In this document: positions 36,201 to 44,669 of the stretch, one piece after another
How the letters are laid out: each line of letters begins with the position of its first letter
How positions within the stretch are numbered: position 1 is the first letter of the stretch
NCBI RefSeq assembly: GCF_018861735.1
Contig: NZ_JAHLEB010000010.1
Location: 1 to 64,000 of the forward strand
Length of the DNA stretch: 64,000 nt
DNA from: Clostridium lacusfryxellense
Lineage (GTDB): Bacteria; Bacillota; Clostridia; Clostridiales; Clostridiaceae
Reading direction: 5' to 3'
Translations under genes and position numbers: made by a program
The notes under the pieces: model-generated
The model's database searches: none
Told to the model about the DNA's origin: nothing
The model's input: only the letters and a program-made list of their open reading frames with translations

Positions 36201-36234
36201 TTAATTTCCCCTAATTTCATTTAATTCAATTTCA

Positions 36235-37284
36235 TTAAAATTTAAAGTTCATAATATGTTTTCCAAGAGCGCGACTTTCAGCTTCTATCTCAAATACCTT
36301 ATAATAATCTTTAATCCCATAAATAGAAGTTTCGTCTATTATTAGCTTTGAAATATCAGAGCTAAATTCCTTAGTTTTAAGTAACTCTGCTGCGCCCTTA
36401 AAATCTTCTACAGTACTTCTTGTAACCCCATAAATTGCAAGTCCCTTTTCTAATATCTTACGAGTATTAATTCCTATAGAATTCTCAGCTACTCCTGTAA
36501 ATACTAGCTTAGCTCCTGTTTGCACAACTGTCATAATCTCGTCAATTCCGCCCTCAGACGCAACGCCACCAATACATTCAAATGCAACATTAATCTTTTC
36601 TTTTTTAATCGCTTTATCGTTTGATAAATAAGTTTTTACGCCTTCAAACATATCAAGTTTCTCCTGGTTATGTCCTACAACTACAATAGGACCTTTGTGC
36701 ACTTGTTTAAGCACGGAGCATAATATATATCCAAGGATACCATCGCCCCATATACCTATAATATCATCTTCTTTTAATATAATTCTACGAATTGCTGCAA
36801 TAGAAACAGAAATAAGCTCTGAAAACACAGCAATGCTTGAATCGATATTATCCTCAATCTTTACAAGATTACGAGCAGGATATGCTATATAATCCTTTGA
36901 AAATCCATTGTAACTACTTGATGCAAATAATGCTTTAGGAGAATAATTCTCTCCCAGCCTTGGGTCACTGGAGAGTGCAATATCAAACTCATCTTGTTTA
37001 TCTTTATCTATCATTATATTTGGAACTAATGCAACCTTATCTCCCTTTTTAAAGGAGTTTGTAGGATCTTTAACTATAGTACCTATGGCTTCATGAATAA
37101 GGTTTATTGGATATTTTAAATTTAGAGTTCTTGCGTCACGGCTTCCAAGGTAATACCTTATATCAGCTTTACAAATGGCCGCTGTTTCAATTTTCACTAC
37201 AGCGCTTCCAGCATAAACTTCTAAATCTTCAATATAAACTTCAAACCTCTTTGATTGAACTATTTTGAATCCTCTAATTAACAT
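36235..37284 (-). CDS. tarJ: Ribulose-5-phosphate reductase, TarJ-like (zinc alcohol dehydrogenase family)
   Basis: The 349-residue medium-chain dehydrogenase has its likely zinc ligands at C38 (ETAAICKADIRYY) and H64-E65 (INLIHEAIG), followed by a Rossmann half with GIWGDGILGYIL. In wall teichoic acid and ribitol-capsule pathways TarJ reduces D-ribulose 5-phosphate to D-ribitol 5-phosphate with NADPH. The assignment is reinforced by the adjacent tarI gene, whose stop overlaps the ATG of this gene by one base. The pair feeds CDP-ribitol to the TarL-like transferase at 38011-39087. Confidence 0.9.
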   Translation of the reverse strand: MLIRGFKIVQSKRFEVYIEDLEVYAGSAVVKIETAAICKADIRYYLGSRDARTLNLKYPINLIHEAIGTIVKDPTNSFKKGDKVALVPNIMIDKDKQDEFDIALSSDPRLGENYSPKALFASSSYNGFSKDYIAYPARNLVKIEDNIDSSIAVFSELISVSIAAIRRIILKEDDIIGIWGDGILGYILCSVLKQVHKGPIVVVGHNQEKLDMFEGVKTYLSNDKAIKKEKINVAFECIGGVASEGGIDEIMTVVQTGAKLVFTGVAENSIGINTRKILEKGLAIYGVTRSTVEDFKGAAELLKTKEFSSDISKLIIDETSIYGIKDYYKVFEIEAESRALGKHIMNFKF

Positions 37285-37997
37285 TATATAGTCTCCAATT
37301 TGCTCATTTTGATTACAGATTTTAGCAGAAGTAGATCTTCCATTGTAGTTATTTTGAAATTGAGTTTATCTCCTTCAACTAGATGAACTTTTTTACCATA
37401 ATCTATTACTAAACGACAGTCATCAGTAGAGTTTTGTACTTCCTCTGATGCTGCTGCCTTTTTATGAGCATCATATATAGTTGAATAGATAAAACTTTGT
37501 GGTGTTTGGCCTATGTATAATTCTTTTCTCACTGGAATAGACGATATAGTATTGTCGTCCAAAGTTTTAATTATAGTGTCTGAAGCTGGAATAACAGTAT
37601 CTACTGCTCCGTACTTTTTAGCTCCTTCAATATTGTTAACTATTATTCTATGAGAAATTAGTGGCCTTGCTGCATCATGAATAACTACAATATCATCAGG
37701 ACTAACGTCTTCTTCAATAGCTTTTAAGCCATTTAACACTGATTCTTGTCTTGTTTCTCCACCATCAACTATCCATTTTATTTTATTGAGCTCAAATTTT
37801 CTAGTCCATATTTTTATATCCTCATGCCATTCTTTAAGGCAAACAATTGCTATTGCATCTATTTGTTCATGTATATCAAATGCCTCTATTGTGTGTACAA
37901 CTATTGGTTTACCATATATATCAATAAATTGCTTAGGTTGATCAACTATTCCCATTCTAGTACCTTTTCCACCAGCAAGTATTATAGCTACATTCAT
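37284..37997 (-). CDS. tarI: Ribitol-5-phosphate cytidylyltransferase (TarI, IspD family)
   Basis: This 237-residue protein opens AIILAGGKGTRMGIVDQPKQF and has the IspD-family active-site pattern: VHDAARPLIS, PASDTI and TPQSFIY. It joins CTP and D-ribitol 5-phosphate to form CDP-ribitol. An IspD role in isoprenoid synthesis is possible by fold, but linkage to tarJ and a CDP-polyol phosphotransferase makes TarI much more likely. The ATG at 37997 has GGAGGT eight bases upstream. A TTG one codon earlier is less likely. Confidence 0.92.
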   Translation of the reverse strand: MNVAIILAGGKGTRMGIVDQPKQFIDIYGKPIVVHTIEAFDIHEQIDAIAIVCLKEWHEDIKIWTRKFELNKIKWIVDGGETRQESVLNGLKAIEEDVSPDDIVVIHDAARPLISHRIIVNNIEGAKKYGAVDTVIPASDTIIKTLDDNTISSIPVRKELYIGQTPQSFIYSTIYDAHKKAAASEEVQNSTDDCRLVIDYGKKVHLVEGDKLNFKITTMEDLLLLKSVIKMSKLETI

Positions 37998-38010
37998 CAA
38001 TAACTACCTC

Positions 38011-39087
38011 CTATTTTTTATCTACAAGATTTAATATTAAGTTCCACACTCTTTCGCAACTATTACCATCTAAATAATGATAGAAGTTCTTTTGAGCAAC
38101 CTGTCTAATAGCTATATATTTTTCATTATCGCTATTCTTCATATAATCTATTAAGTCTTCTATTTTTGTAAGTTTTGGACCCGGTGTATCTTCTTCCTTG
38201 TCAAAATCAATAGCAAGCCCTCGTTTTTCCTCATATTGAACACTATCATATGGAAGGAAACATATCGGTCTATTTAATACTAAATAATCCACATAAATCG
38301 AACTATAATCGGTAAGCAACATGTCCGATACTGCAAGTATGCTTTGAGTAGACATTTCTTCATCAAAACTCATTGTTATTATATTTTTCATATTATCAAA
38401 GATTTTATCATCAACTAACCTCTCTAAGTAGTGAGGACGATAAATCATTTCCCAGTTATTCTCTCCCATAAACTTATCAAACTGTGTCCAGTCATCTTGA
38501 GTAATTGGGAAAGCTTTTTCTATTTCATAACCTCTCCAGGTTGGACAAAACACTAAAATCTTTTTTCCTTTAGTGTTATGTTTTAAGTCGAACTTTTCTC
38601 TACATGTAGTTATATACTCTTGGTCAAACAACATATCATTCCTTGGCAATCCAAGTGGCATATAATTCGCAGGGGCAACTTTATCAAGCTCTGTTGACCT
38701 TAAATAGTATGTGCTGTCTCTTTCCGAGAGTGTTACAACATTCTTTATTCTAGTTCTAATATTCTTGTATATATCCATCATTTTTTTATTATCAACTTCA
38801 TTTTTTCCTGGAGTACTTTTAGTTCCATAACCATGGCTCATATAAACACCATTTTTAGTTTTCTTGAAAACGCTAGTTGTATAATCTGAAACAACTGCAG
38901 AATAATTTTTCACCATTTGGCTTGCTCTTATAATGTAATGCATTAATTTAAAATTTTTATACTTATAAAAACTCATATATTCTAATACAATATCAGGTCT
39001 ATCTTGTTTTATATTTTTATTAAAATAGTTTTGTAAGGCTTTTATATTATCTTCGGTTTGAGATGTTAATAGTATTCTCTTTTTCAA
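38011..39087 (-). CDS. CDP-glycerol/CDP-ribitol phosphotransferase family (TarL/TagF-like)
   Basis: The 358-residue protein matches the glyphos_transf family. A YMSHGYGTKSTPG motif contains the probable catalytic histidine, FCPTWRGYEI and YRPHYLERL form the second half of the active site, and DMLLTDYSSIYVDYL is near the end. Members transfer glycerol or ribitol phosphate from the CDP-activated form to a growing chain or a linker. With tarI and tarJ downstream in the same unit, CDP-ribitol is the likely donor. It lacks the long N-terminal region of TagF polymerases, so it could be a priming enzyme or a side-group transferase as well as a polymerase. Confidence 0.85.
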   Translation of the reverse strand: MKKRILLTSQTEDNIKALQNYFNKNIKQDRPDIVLEYMSFYKYKNFKLMHYIIRASQMVKNYSAVVSDYTTSVFKKTKNGVYMSHGYGTKSTPGKNEVDNKKMMDIYKNIRTRIKNVVTLSERDSTYYLRSTELDKVAPANYMPLGLPRNDMLFDQEYITTCREKFDLKHNTKGKKILVFCPTWRGYEIEKAFPITQDDWTQFDKFMGENNWEMIYRPHYLERLVDDKIFDNMKNIITMSFDEEMSTQSILAVSDMLLTDYSSIYVDYLVLNRPICFLPYDSVQYEEKRGLAIDFDKEEDTPGPKLTKIEDLIDYMKNSDNEKYIAIRQVAQKNFYHYLDGNSCERVWNLILNLVDKK

Positions 39088-39100
39088 AGTTATTATCTCC

Positions 39101-40441
39101 TTAAATGTTTTTCATTTTTTCTTGTTTATAATAGTAATCTACCATTGATGCAAACCCAAGTGTAAACCACATGAGATATGTTGCATAAAAACTTAAAAGT
39201 ATAAATGATTGTAACAAACTTATAAATGCTGCTGCAACAATAGGCATAATACAGCAAAACCTTAGCCTAATAGGTATGTTTACTAATTTCTTTAATACAT
39301 AATAACAAGTTGAACATAACCCTGCTATGTATAATATTAATCCCCCTAGTCCCCATCCCATCCATGTTTCAAGTATGAAGTTGTGGGCAGGCCTTTGCAT
39401 TTTCGCTATCTCTTCAGATTCAGCTACAGATATAAGATCCGATGGAATTGCTTGCTTATATGCTACTGCAAATGTACCAGCTCCTATAACAGGATTCTTT
39501 TTAATTAATTTCCATGCCTCTGTCCAGAATATCTGCCTTATTTTATCACTAGCATCAGCAGTTGAGACAGGCTCTTCTTCACCATCTGGCGTTGGTTCTT
39601 CGGCAAGGCCTGGGATTCTAGTCACAATAGCAGAAAATGATCTGTATAAACTAGCACGTGCTTGCATAAAGTTCACAGATGCAGCAAGTATTATAACTAA
39701 ACTACACGCTATCATAAATGCCAAAATACGTTTCCAGGAATTCCATTTAGCACCAAATATTAATAGGAATGATGCTACAATTACAGCTCCCATAACCACC
39801 CAGCCTAATCGTCCTCCGGAAAGAAATGCAAAAACCAGACTCATGCCCACATTAACATACGCAATAGGAGTTATCCATGAAGGCAATCCTTTTTCATTAC
39901 TTTCTTTTATAGCCCATATCGCAAAGGTGATAAGCATGGTACTAACATATAAATATATATTAATATTACCTAAAAATAACAAATCACGAATAGTAGGGGA
40001 TGTTATACAATCAATTAATTCACGTACATTTAATGCTGTATAAATAAACATAGCTCCACATAATAGTTGGTTTACTTTTGGTTTATATCTATCTATTATA
40101 AAGAAAATAGATGATCCAAGTACTAACCCTCTTATTGGCCATATTGAATCCGTGAAGGATAAATGTAACATAATCCGTACGCCGAAAAGCACAATAAAGT
40201 AAATTCCAAATGCAAATAATATCCAAAATACTCTTTTGGATAATGGTGTAAATTTATAATCACGTTTATATAACCCATGATAAATAAACATATTTAAAAA
40301 TACCCCTATAGCAATTATCTCCGAGAATGCCAAAAACAAACCTACTGCCTTTATATTAAATACCATAGTAGTCGCAATTAAAATCACGCAAATAAGTTCA
40401 ATAACCCAAAAGCGTTTATGAAATGATAGTGTAGAATCCAT
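39101..40441 (-). CDS. O-antigen ligase / Wzy-C family membrane protein (copy 2)
   Basis: This 446-residue polytopic protein is a close paralogue of the protein at 26424-27758, sharing the blocks FLSGGRLGWVVMGAVIV, NPVIGAGTFAVAYKQ and RPAHNFILETWMGWG and the same helix order. The acidic loop before the second block differs. It would polymerise or ligate the ribitol-containing polymer. It has its own extended -10 promoter at 40500-40505 even though rfbB lies only 88 bases upstream. The 13-base gap to the TarL-like gene suggests joint transcription with it. Confidence 0.83.
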   Translation of the reverse strand: MDSTLSFHKRFWVIELICVILIATTMVFNIKAVGLFLAFSEIIAIGVFLNMFIYHGLYKRDYKFTPLSKRVFWILFAFGIYFIVLFGVRIMLHLSFTDSIWPIRGLVLGSSIFFIIDRYKPKVNQLLCGAMFIYTALNVRELIDCITSPTIRDLLFLGNINIYLYVSTMLITFAIWAIKESNEKGLPSWITPIAYVNVGMSLVFAFLSGGRLGWVVMGAVIVASFLLIFGAKWNSWKRILAFMIACSLVIILAASVNFMQARASLYRSFSAIVTRIPGLAEEPTPDGEEEPVSTADASDKIRQIFWTEAWKLIKKNPVIGAGTFAVAYKQAIPSDLISVAESEEIAKMQRPAHNFILETWMGWGLGGLILYIAGLCSTCYYVLKKLVNIPIRLRFCCIMPIVAAAFISLLQSFILLSFYATYLMWFTLGFASMVDYYYKQEKMKNI

Positions 40442-40499
40442 TCTATAATTCTCCTTTGTATGCTTTTATTTCGTAAAAATCATATTATATGTACAGTTT

Positions 40500-40505
40500 A
40501 GTATA
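40500..40505 (-). promoter_or_regulatory. Extended -10 promoter inside the ribitol cluster
   Basis: The minus strand reads TATGATATACTAAACTGTA, with TGn before TATACT. It matches the element at 42244-42249 over nearly 20 bases. It lies about 60 bases before the start of the second ligase-like gene. Confidence 0.5.
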
Positions 40506-40529
40506 TCATAATATATTTAAAAAGCTTAA

Positions 40530-41582
40530 TTATTTTTCATACATAGTATTGTAGTAATTTTGATATTCACCAGACGTAATATTATCCATCCATACCTTAT
40601 TGTCTAAATTCCATTTTATTGTCTTCTTTATCCCAACTTCAAATGTGGTTTCAGGATACCATCCAAGCTCATCTTTTATCTTAGCTGGATCTATTCCGTA
40701 TCTTTTGTCATGCCCTTTTCTGTCTTCAACATAAGTTATTAATTTTTCTGTTATTGCACTATCTACAGTTTCACTTAAATAACTTATAACAGTTTTGATT
40801 ATTTGCATATTAGTTCTTTCGTTGTGTCCACCTACATTATAAACTTCTCCAACTCTACCACCATTTATAACCATATCTATAGCTTTGCAGTGATCTTCTA
40901 CGTATAACCAATCTCTTATATTCATCCCATCACCATATACTGGTAAGTCTTTATGGATTAAGCAGTTGTTTATTAGTAGTGGTATTAATTTTTCTGGAAA
41001 TTGATATGGTCCATAGTTGTTTGAACATCTTGTAGTATTTACAGGCATTTTAAATGTATCAAAGTAAGCTTTAACCATTAAATCTGAGCCTGTTTTACTT
41101 GCTGAATATGGGCTATGTGGGTCTAAAGGAGTAGTTTCAAGAAAATACCCTGTGTCTCCTAGTGAACCATACACTTCGTCAGTTGATACTTGCATGAATT
41201 TTTTTCCTTCTTTAAAACCATCTTTAGTTTCCCATGCGTTTTTAGCTACATTTAAAAGATTTACAGTTCCTAATACATTTGTCTTAACAAATATTTCTGG
41301 TTCTTTAATACTTCTATCTACATGTGATTCTGCTGCAAAATTTACAACATAATCAATTTCATTATCTTTAAATATTTTCTCTACTACCTCTTTGTCACAT
41401 ATATCTCCTTGAACAAAAGAATAGTTTTTATTATCTTCTACTTCTTTTAAATTTTCTAAATTACCTGCATAAGTCAATTTGTCTAAATTTATAAGTTTTA
41501 TATCCGGATATTTATCTAACATATAATGAACAAAGTTTGCGCCTATGAATCCTGCGCCTCCTGTTACTAAATAAGTTTTCAT
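40530..41582 (-). CDS. rfbB: dTDP-glucose 4,6-dehydratase
   Basis: The 350-residue protein is a standard RmlB: TGGAGFIGANFVHYML as NAD loop, FAAESHVDRSIKEP, STDEVYGSLG with the catalytic Asp-Glu, YSASKTGSDLMVKAY with the YxxxK pair, and CSNNYGPYQFPEKLIPL. It turns dTDP-glucose into dTDP-4-keto-6-deoxyglucose. The partner rfbA lies in the first operon at 15222-16136. No RmlC or RmlD is present, so the ketosugar may be used by other reductases, for instance the SDR genes at 45.7-47.8 kb, or the pathway may be completed elsewhere. Confidence 0.95.
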   Translation of the reverse strand: MKTYLVTGGAGFIGANFVHYMLDKYPDIKLINLDKLTYAGNLENLKEVEDNKNYSFVQGDICDKEVVEKIFKDNEIDYVVNFAAESHVDRSIKEPEIFVKTNVLGTVNLLNVAKNAWETKDGFKEGKKFMQVSTDEVYGSLGDTGYFLETTPLDPHSPYSASKTGSDLMVKAYFDTFKMPVNTTRCSNNYGPYQFPEKLIPLLINNCLIHKDLPVYGDGMNIRDWLYVEDHCKAIDMVINGGRVGEVYNVGGHNERTNMQIIKTVISYLSETVDSAITEKLITYVEDRKGHDKRYGIDPAKIKDELGWYPETTFEVGIKKTIKWNLDNKVWMDNITSGEYQNYYNTMYEK

Positions 41583-41584
41583 AA

Positions 41585-42193
41585 TTAATTACACCCCTTT
41601 TTAATTTTTGTCCACTGTTTTGTCTTTGAATCATATTTTTTAATAACCACAGCTGGTGAACCAACAGCTATACAGTTACTTTCAATGTCTTTATTCACAA
41701 CAGAATTTGCTCCAATAATACAACCATCACCAATCTTAACCCCTAGTAATATGCAAACATTTTCTCCTATCCACACATTATTACCTATTGATACAGATTT
41801 AGTATGTAGTGGTCTACTATCTGGAGGAGTTTCTGGTGATGAATGCTTCGCACTGCCTGAATACTCTCCATGATTACTATCACTAATAAATATTTTCGAT
41901 GCCATTAGGCAGTTATCTCCTATAGTAACACTTTCACCTGCTGATATGTGAACGTAATCACCAATCTTGCAGTTTTTACCTATTATAAGTTTCTTATCTT
42001 CATTAATTTCTGTATCAAACATTTCTAAACGACAATTATATCCTGTAGTAAGACCTTCCCCATATGATAAAAACTTTTTACCTCTAACATATATTGGTCT
42101 ACGTATTAAACGTGCTCCCTTATAAAATATTTTAGTGTAAACAAGTGATATAACATTCTTAAATATTTCACCAAAACCATATCCATTTTTCAT
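41585..42193 (-). CDS. Hexapeptide-repeat O-acetyltransferase
   Basis: This 202-residue left-handed beta-helix protein has isoleucine-rich hexad turns (IGKNCKIGDYVHIS, IGDNCLMASKIFIS, IGNNVWIGENVCILLGVKIGDG, each cited in part) and the catalytic-histidine segment DSNHGEYSG. It resembles acetyl-CoA dependent sugar O-acetyltransferases such as WbbJ. It is encoded first in the unit that also carries rfbB, and the gap to rfbB is 2 bases. The binding site before its ATG is weak (AAGGGG at about 10 bases). Confidence 0.85.
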   Translation of the reverse strand: MKNGYGFGEIFKNVISLVYTKIFYKGARLIRRPIYVRGKKFLSYGEGLTTGYNCRLEMFDTEINEDKKLIIGKNCKIGDYVHISAGESVTIGDNCLMASKIFISDSNHGEYSGSAKHSSPETPPDSRPLHTKSVSIGNNVWIGENVCILLGVKIGDGCIIGANSVVNKDIESNCIAVGSPAVVIKKYDSKTKQWTKIKKGCN

Positions 42194-42243
42194 AATTATT
42201 TACAGCCCCTTATTTCACTTAAAACTCTTTAAGCATACAGCTT

Positions 42244-42249
42244 AGTATA
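42244..42249 (-). promoter_or_regulatory. Extended -10 promoter of the rfbB-tarIJ unit
   Basis: The minus strand reads TATGATATACTAAGCTGTA, a TGnTATACT extended -10. It lies about 50 bases before the acetyltransferase start and closely matches the element at 40500-40505. Confidence 0.55.
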
Positions 42250-42306
42250 TCATAAATTTCGAAAAAGATTTCAATACTTTCCCTTATTAACAAAAAGTTA
42301 AACTGG

Positions 42307-42343
42307 TAAATTTATTATTAAAGCTGTATTAATAATAAATTTA
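42307..42343. repeat. AT-only inverted repeat
   Basis: TAAATTTATTATTA and its exact complement flank the 9-base loop AAGCTGTAT. The stem contains no G or C, so it may be a weak terminator helper or a protein site. It lies just beyond the manC terminator and before the promoter at 42244. Confidence 0.5.
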
Positions 42344-42349
42344 TAAAAA

Positions 42350-42383
42350 AATACTCAAATGTTTAATTATACATTTGAGTATT
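42350..42383 (-). terminator. Terminator of the manC-containing unit
   Basis: AATACTCAAATGT and its inverted copy flank an 8-base loop and are followed by T residues on the minus strand. It is 12 bases past the manC stop codon. Confidence 0.8.
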
Positions 42384-42394
42384 GCACTCTTTCA

Positions 42395-43462
42395 TTAAAT
42401 ATCTATATTTACCTTTTCTCTTAATCCCTTTACATCATCTAATTCACTTTTTTTGCAAATCATTATAAAATCATCTGTTTCGACTGCAAATATATCATCT
42501 AATCCTACAGTTATTATAGGCTTATGCCTAGCTACTATAAGATTATTATATCCTTCTATATTTTTTACATTTCCTAAAAACACATTGTTATGGTCATCTT
42601 TTTCTCTATATCTTTCTATTGCATTCCAACTACCCATATCATCCCATCCAAAATCACAAGGGATTACATATATCTCTTTAGCATTCTCCATAATCGCGTA
42701 ATCCACTGATACAGATGCTATCTTAGGATAATTCTGGGTTAATTTATCTTCATAGTCTTCATTTAAAGATATAGCAATTTCTTCTAATATCTCATAAGTG
42801 TTTTTCAAATATTTTTTTGTTAAACTCAGAATAGTTTTAGCTTTCCAAATAAACATTCCACCATTCCAAAGATAATTTCCTTCTTCTACATAACTTAAGG
42901 CCTTCTCTAAATCAGGTTTTTCTACAAACCCATCAACTTTACAAATTACTTCATTACTATTATTAATTATATGTTGTCCATTTTGAACTGCCTTTATGTA
43001 TCCATATCCTGTTTCTGGCCTTGTTGGTTTCATTCCAAGGGTTACTATACCCTCTTCATTTTCTCCTATAAAATCATAAGCATCTTTTATAGTTTGTCTA
43101 AACTTTTCTTCATCCACAATAAGATGATCTGAAGGTAATACAACCATGGTAGAATCTTTGTAGAACTTTTCTATATGAAAAGCTGAAAGTGCTATACATG
43201 GCGCAGTATTTTTACCTACTGGCTCAACTATAATATTTCTAAGTGGCAATCCAGGTAACTGCTCTTTTACTAAATCTACATAATCTAGAGCTGTTACTAC
43301 AAAAATTCTTTCCTCTGGGATTAGATCCTTAATTCTATTAATAGTCATCTGTATCATTGTTTCCTCACCTAAAAGTTTTACAAACTGTTTAGGTTTTTTA
43401 TCAGTTGAAAGGGGCCAAAATCTAGTACCCTTACCCCCTGCCATAATTAGTGCACATAACAT
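42395..43462 (-). CDS. manC: Mannose-1-phosphate guanylyltransferase
   Basis: The 355-residue protein has the ManC signature: LCALIMAGGKGTRFWPLS, KPKQFVKLLGEETMIQ, VLPSDHLI, GFVEKPDLEKA, WNGGMFIWKA and FGWDDMGSW. It is the single-domain form without the phosphomannose isomerase half. It makes GDP-mannose from mannose 1-phosphate and GTP. No phosphomannomutase gene is in the window. It is the last gene of the minus-strand unit that begins at the dehydratase at 48440-50329. Confidence 0.94.
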   Translation of the reverse strand: MLCALIMAGGKGTRFWPLSTDKKPKQFVKLLGEETMIQMTINRIKDLIPEERIFVVTALDYVDLVKEQLPGLPLRNIIVEPVGKNTAPCIALSAFHIEKFYKDSTMVVLPSDHLIVDEEKFRQTIKDAYDFIGENEEGIVTLGMKPTRPETGYGYIKAVQNGQHIINNSNEVICKVDGFVEKPDLEKALSYVEEGNYLWNGGMFIWKAKTILSLTKKYLKNTYEILEEIAISLNEDYEDKLTQNYPKIASVSVDYAIMENAKEIYVIPCDFGWDDMGSWNAIERYREKDDHNNVFLGNVKNIEGYNNLIVARHKPIITVGLDDIFAVETDDFIMICKKSELDDVKGLREKVNIDI

Positions 43463-43494
43463 ACAATGCCCTCCTCTCTTCTTTTGTTATTATC

Positions 43495-44658
43495 TTATTT
43501 CTCTGAAAAAGTTTTTTCAAATAATTTCTTATAATGATTTGCTGCATTTTCTACAGAATATTTTTCAATTAACTTCTCGTTAATACCACTTTTATAAACA
43601 AAACCCTTATCTAAAGTTTCTTCAATTACTCTTGATAAATCATCAGCATCAGTAGGGTTATTATAATATATAACCTCACCCATAGTTACCTCTGGCAGAG
43701 AAGTACATCTTGTGGTTATAACTGGGATATTCCTGTACATTGCTTCAACTGGTGGCATACCAAATCCTTCAAATAGGGATGGACTCACAAATATCTTAGC
43801 ATTATTGTATAATAAACTAAGCTCTTCATCAGATACAAACCCAGGAATTACTACACTATCTTCTATTTTATTTTCTGCTATTAATTTCACTAAATCATTA
43901 GTTGCTTTGTCTCTCATTCCTACAAGTACTAATTTAATATCAACATTACCAGTTCTTTTTTTATAAACACTAAATGCGTTTATTAGTGTTGGAATATTTT
44001 TATGAGGTAATAATGATGCAACTGATAATATATAATTTTTCTTTACTAATCCATGTTTATTACCAAAGTCATCAAAAGTAATATTATCATTTACTTCAAA
44101 TTTTTCAAAATCTATTGGATTGTATATTACTTCTAAGTCACTCGGATTAATATTTTTGAAATTTTCTATTATATCTTGCTTAACAAAGTTTGATATACAT
44201 ATATTTTTATCACTTTTCTTAAAACTTAGTGGATATGTAAAAGAAAACAATACCCTCTTAGAAAAAGAAAAATTCTCTTTAAAATGTTTATATTGGATGT
44301 CATGTACATTAGATATAATTTTTACTCCCTTAATATTTTGAATCGATCTTACATAAGTTGGGAAAAACATTACATCTATCTTATTATTTTTAATAATCTT
44401 TGGCAATTTTGTACTTGTATATAACACTCTATTAAATCTTATTGTGTTATCAAAATCACATATAACTATTTTAAAATTCTTTTTACTAATATTAAAGCTT
44501 TTATAATTAGATTTAGTTGCAAATATGAAATACTCATTTTCATTATCCACAGATTCCAGCCCTTTTATCAAATTCATAAGGTAACTTCCAGTTCCAGCTA
44601 TTTCTCCTGGAATAATATATAGTCCATCAATTCCTATTCTAATTCCCAAGCTTTTCAC
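43495..44658 (-). CDS. Glycosyltransferase family 4 (mannosyltransferase-like)
   Basis: The 387-residue GT-B protein starts GIRIGIDGLYIIPGEIAGTGSYL (cited in part: GEIAGTGSYL), and has ILSVASLLPHKNIPTLI at the domain junction and SLFEGFGMPPVEAMYRNIPV with a complete EX7E-type motif. This subgroup is rich in mannosyltransferases, and manC is the next gene, so GDP-mannose is a reasonable donor. The GTG at 44658 is very close to its AGGAT. A TTG three codons later has better spacing. Confidence 0.82.
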   Translation of the reverse strand: MKSLGIRIGIDGLYIIPGEIAGTGSYLMNLIKGLESVDNENEYFIFATKSNYKSFNISKKNFKIVICDFDNTIRFNRVLYTSTKLPKIIKNNKIDVMFFPTYVRSIQNIKGVKIISNVHDIQYKHFKENFSFSKRVLFSFTYPLSFKKSDKNICISNFVKQDIIENFKNINPSDLEVIYNPIDFEKFEVNDNITFDDFGNKHGLVKKNYILSVASLLPHKNIPTLINAFSVYKKRTGNVDIKLVLVGMRDKATNDLVKLIAENKIEDSVVIPGFVSDEELSLLYNNAKIFVSPSLFEGFGMPPVEAMYRNIPVITTRCTSLPEVTMGEVIYYNNPTDADDLSRVIEETLDKGFVYKSGINEKLIEKYSVENAANHYKKLFEKTFSEK

Positions 44659-44669
44659 ATCCTATTTTT

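Noticed and set aside
39327-40043. A 238-codon frame antisense to the second ligase-like gene
   Set aside because: The opposite strand encodes a clear membrane protein family member with a close paralogue. The antisense frame has no family features and no binding site.
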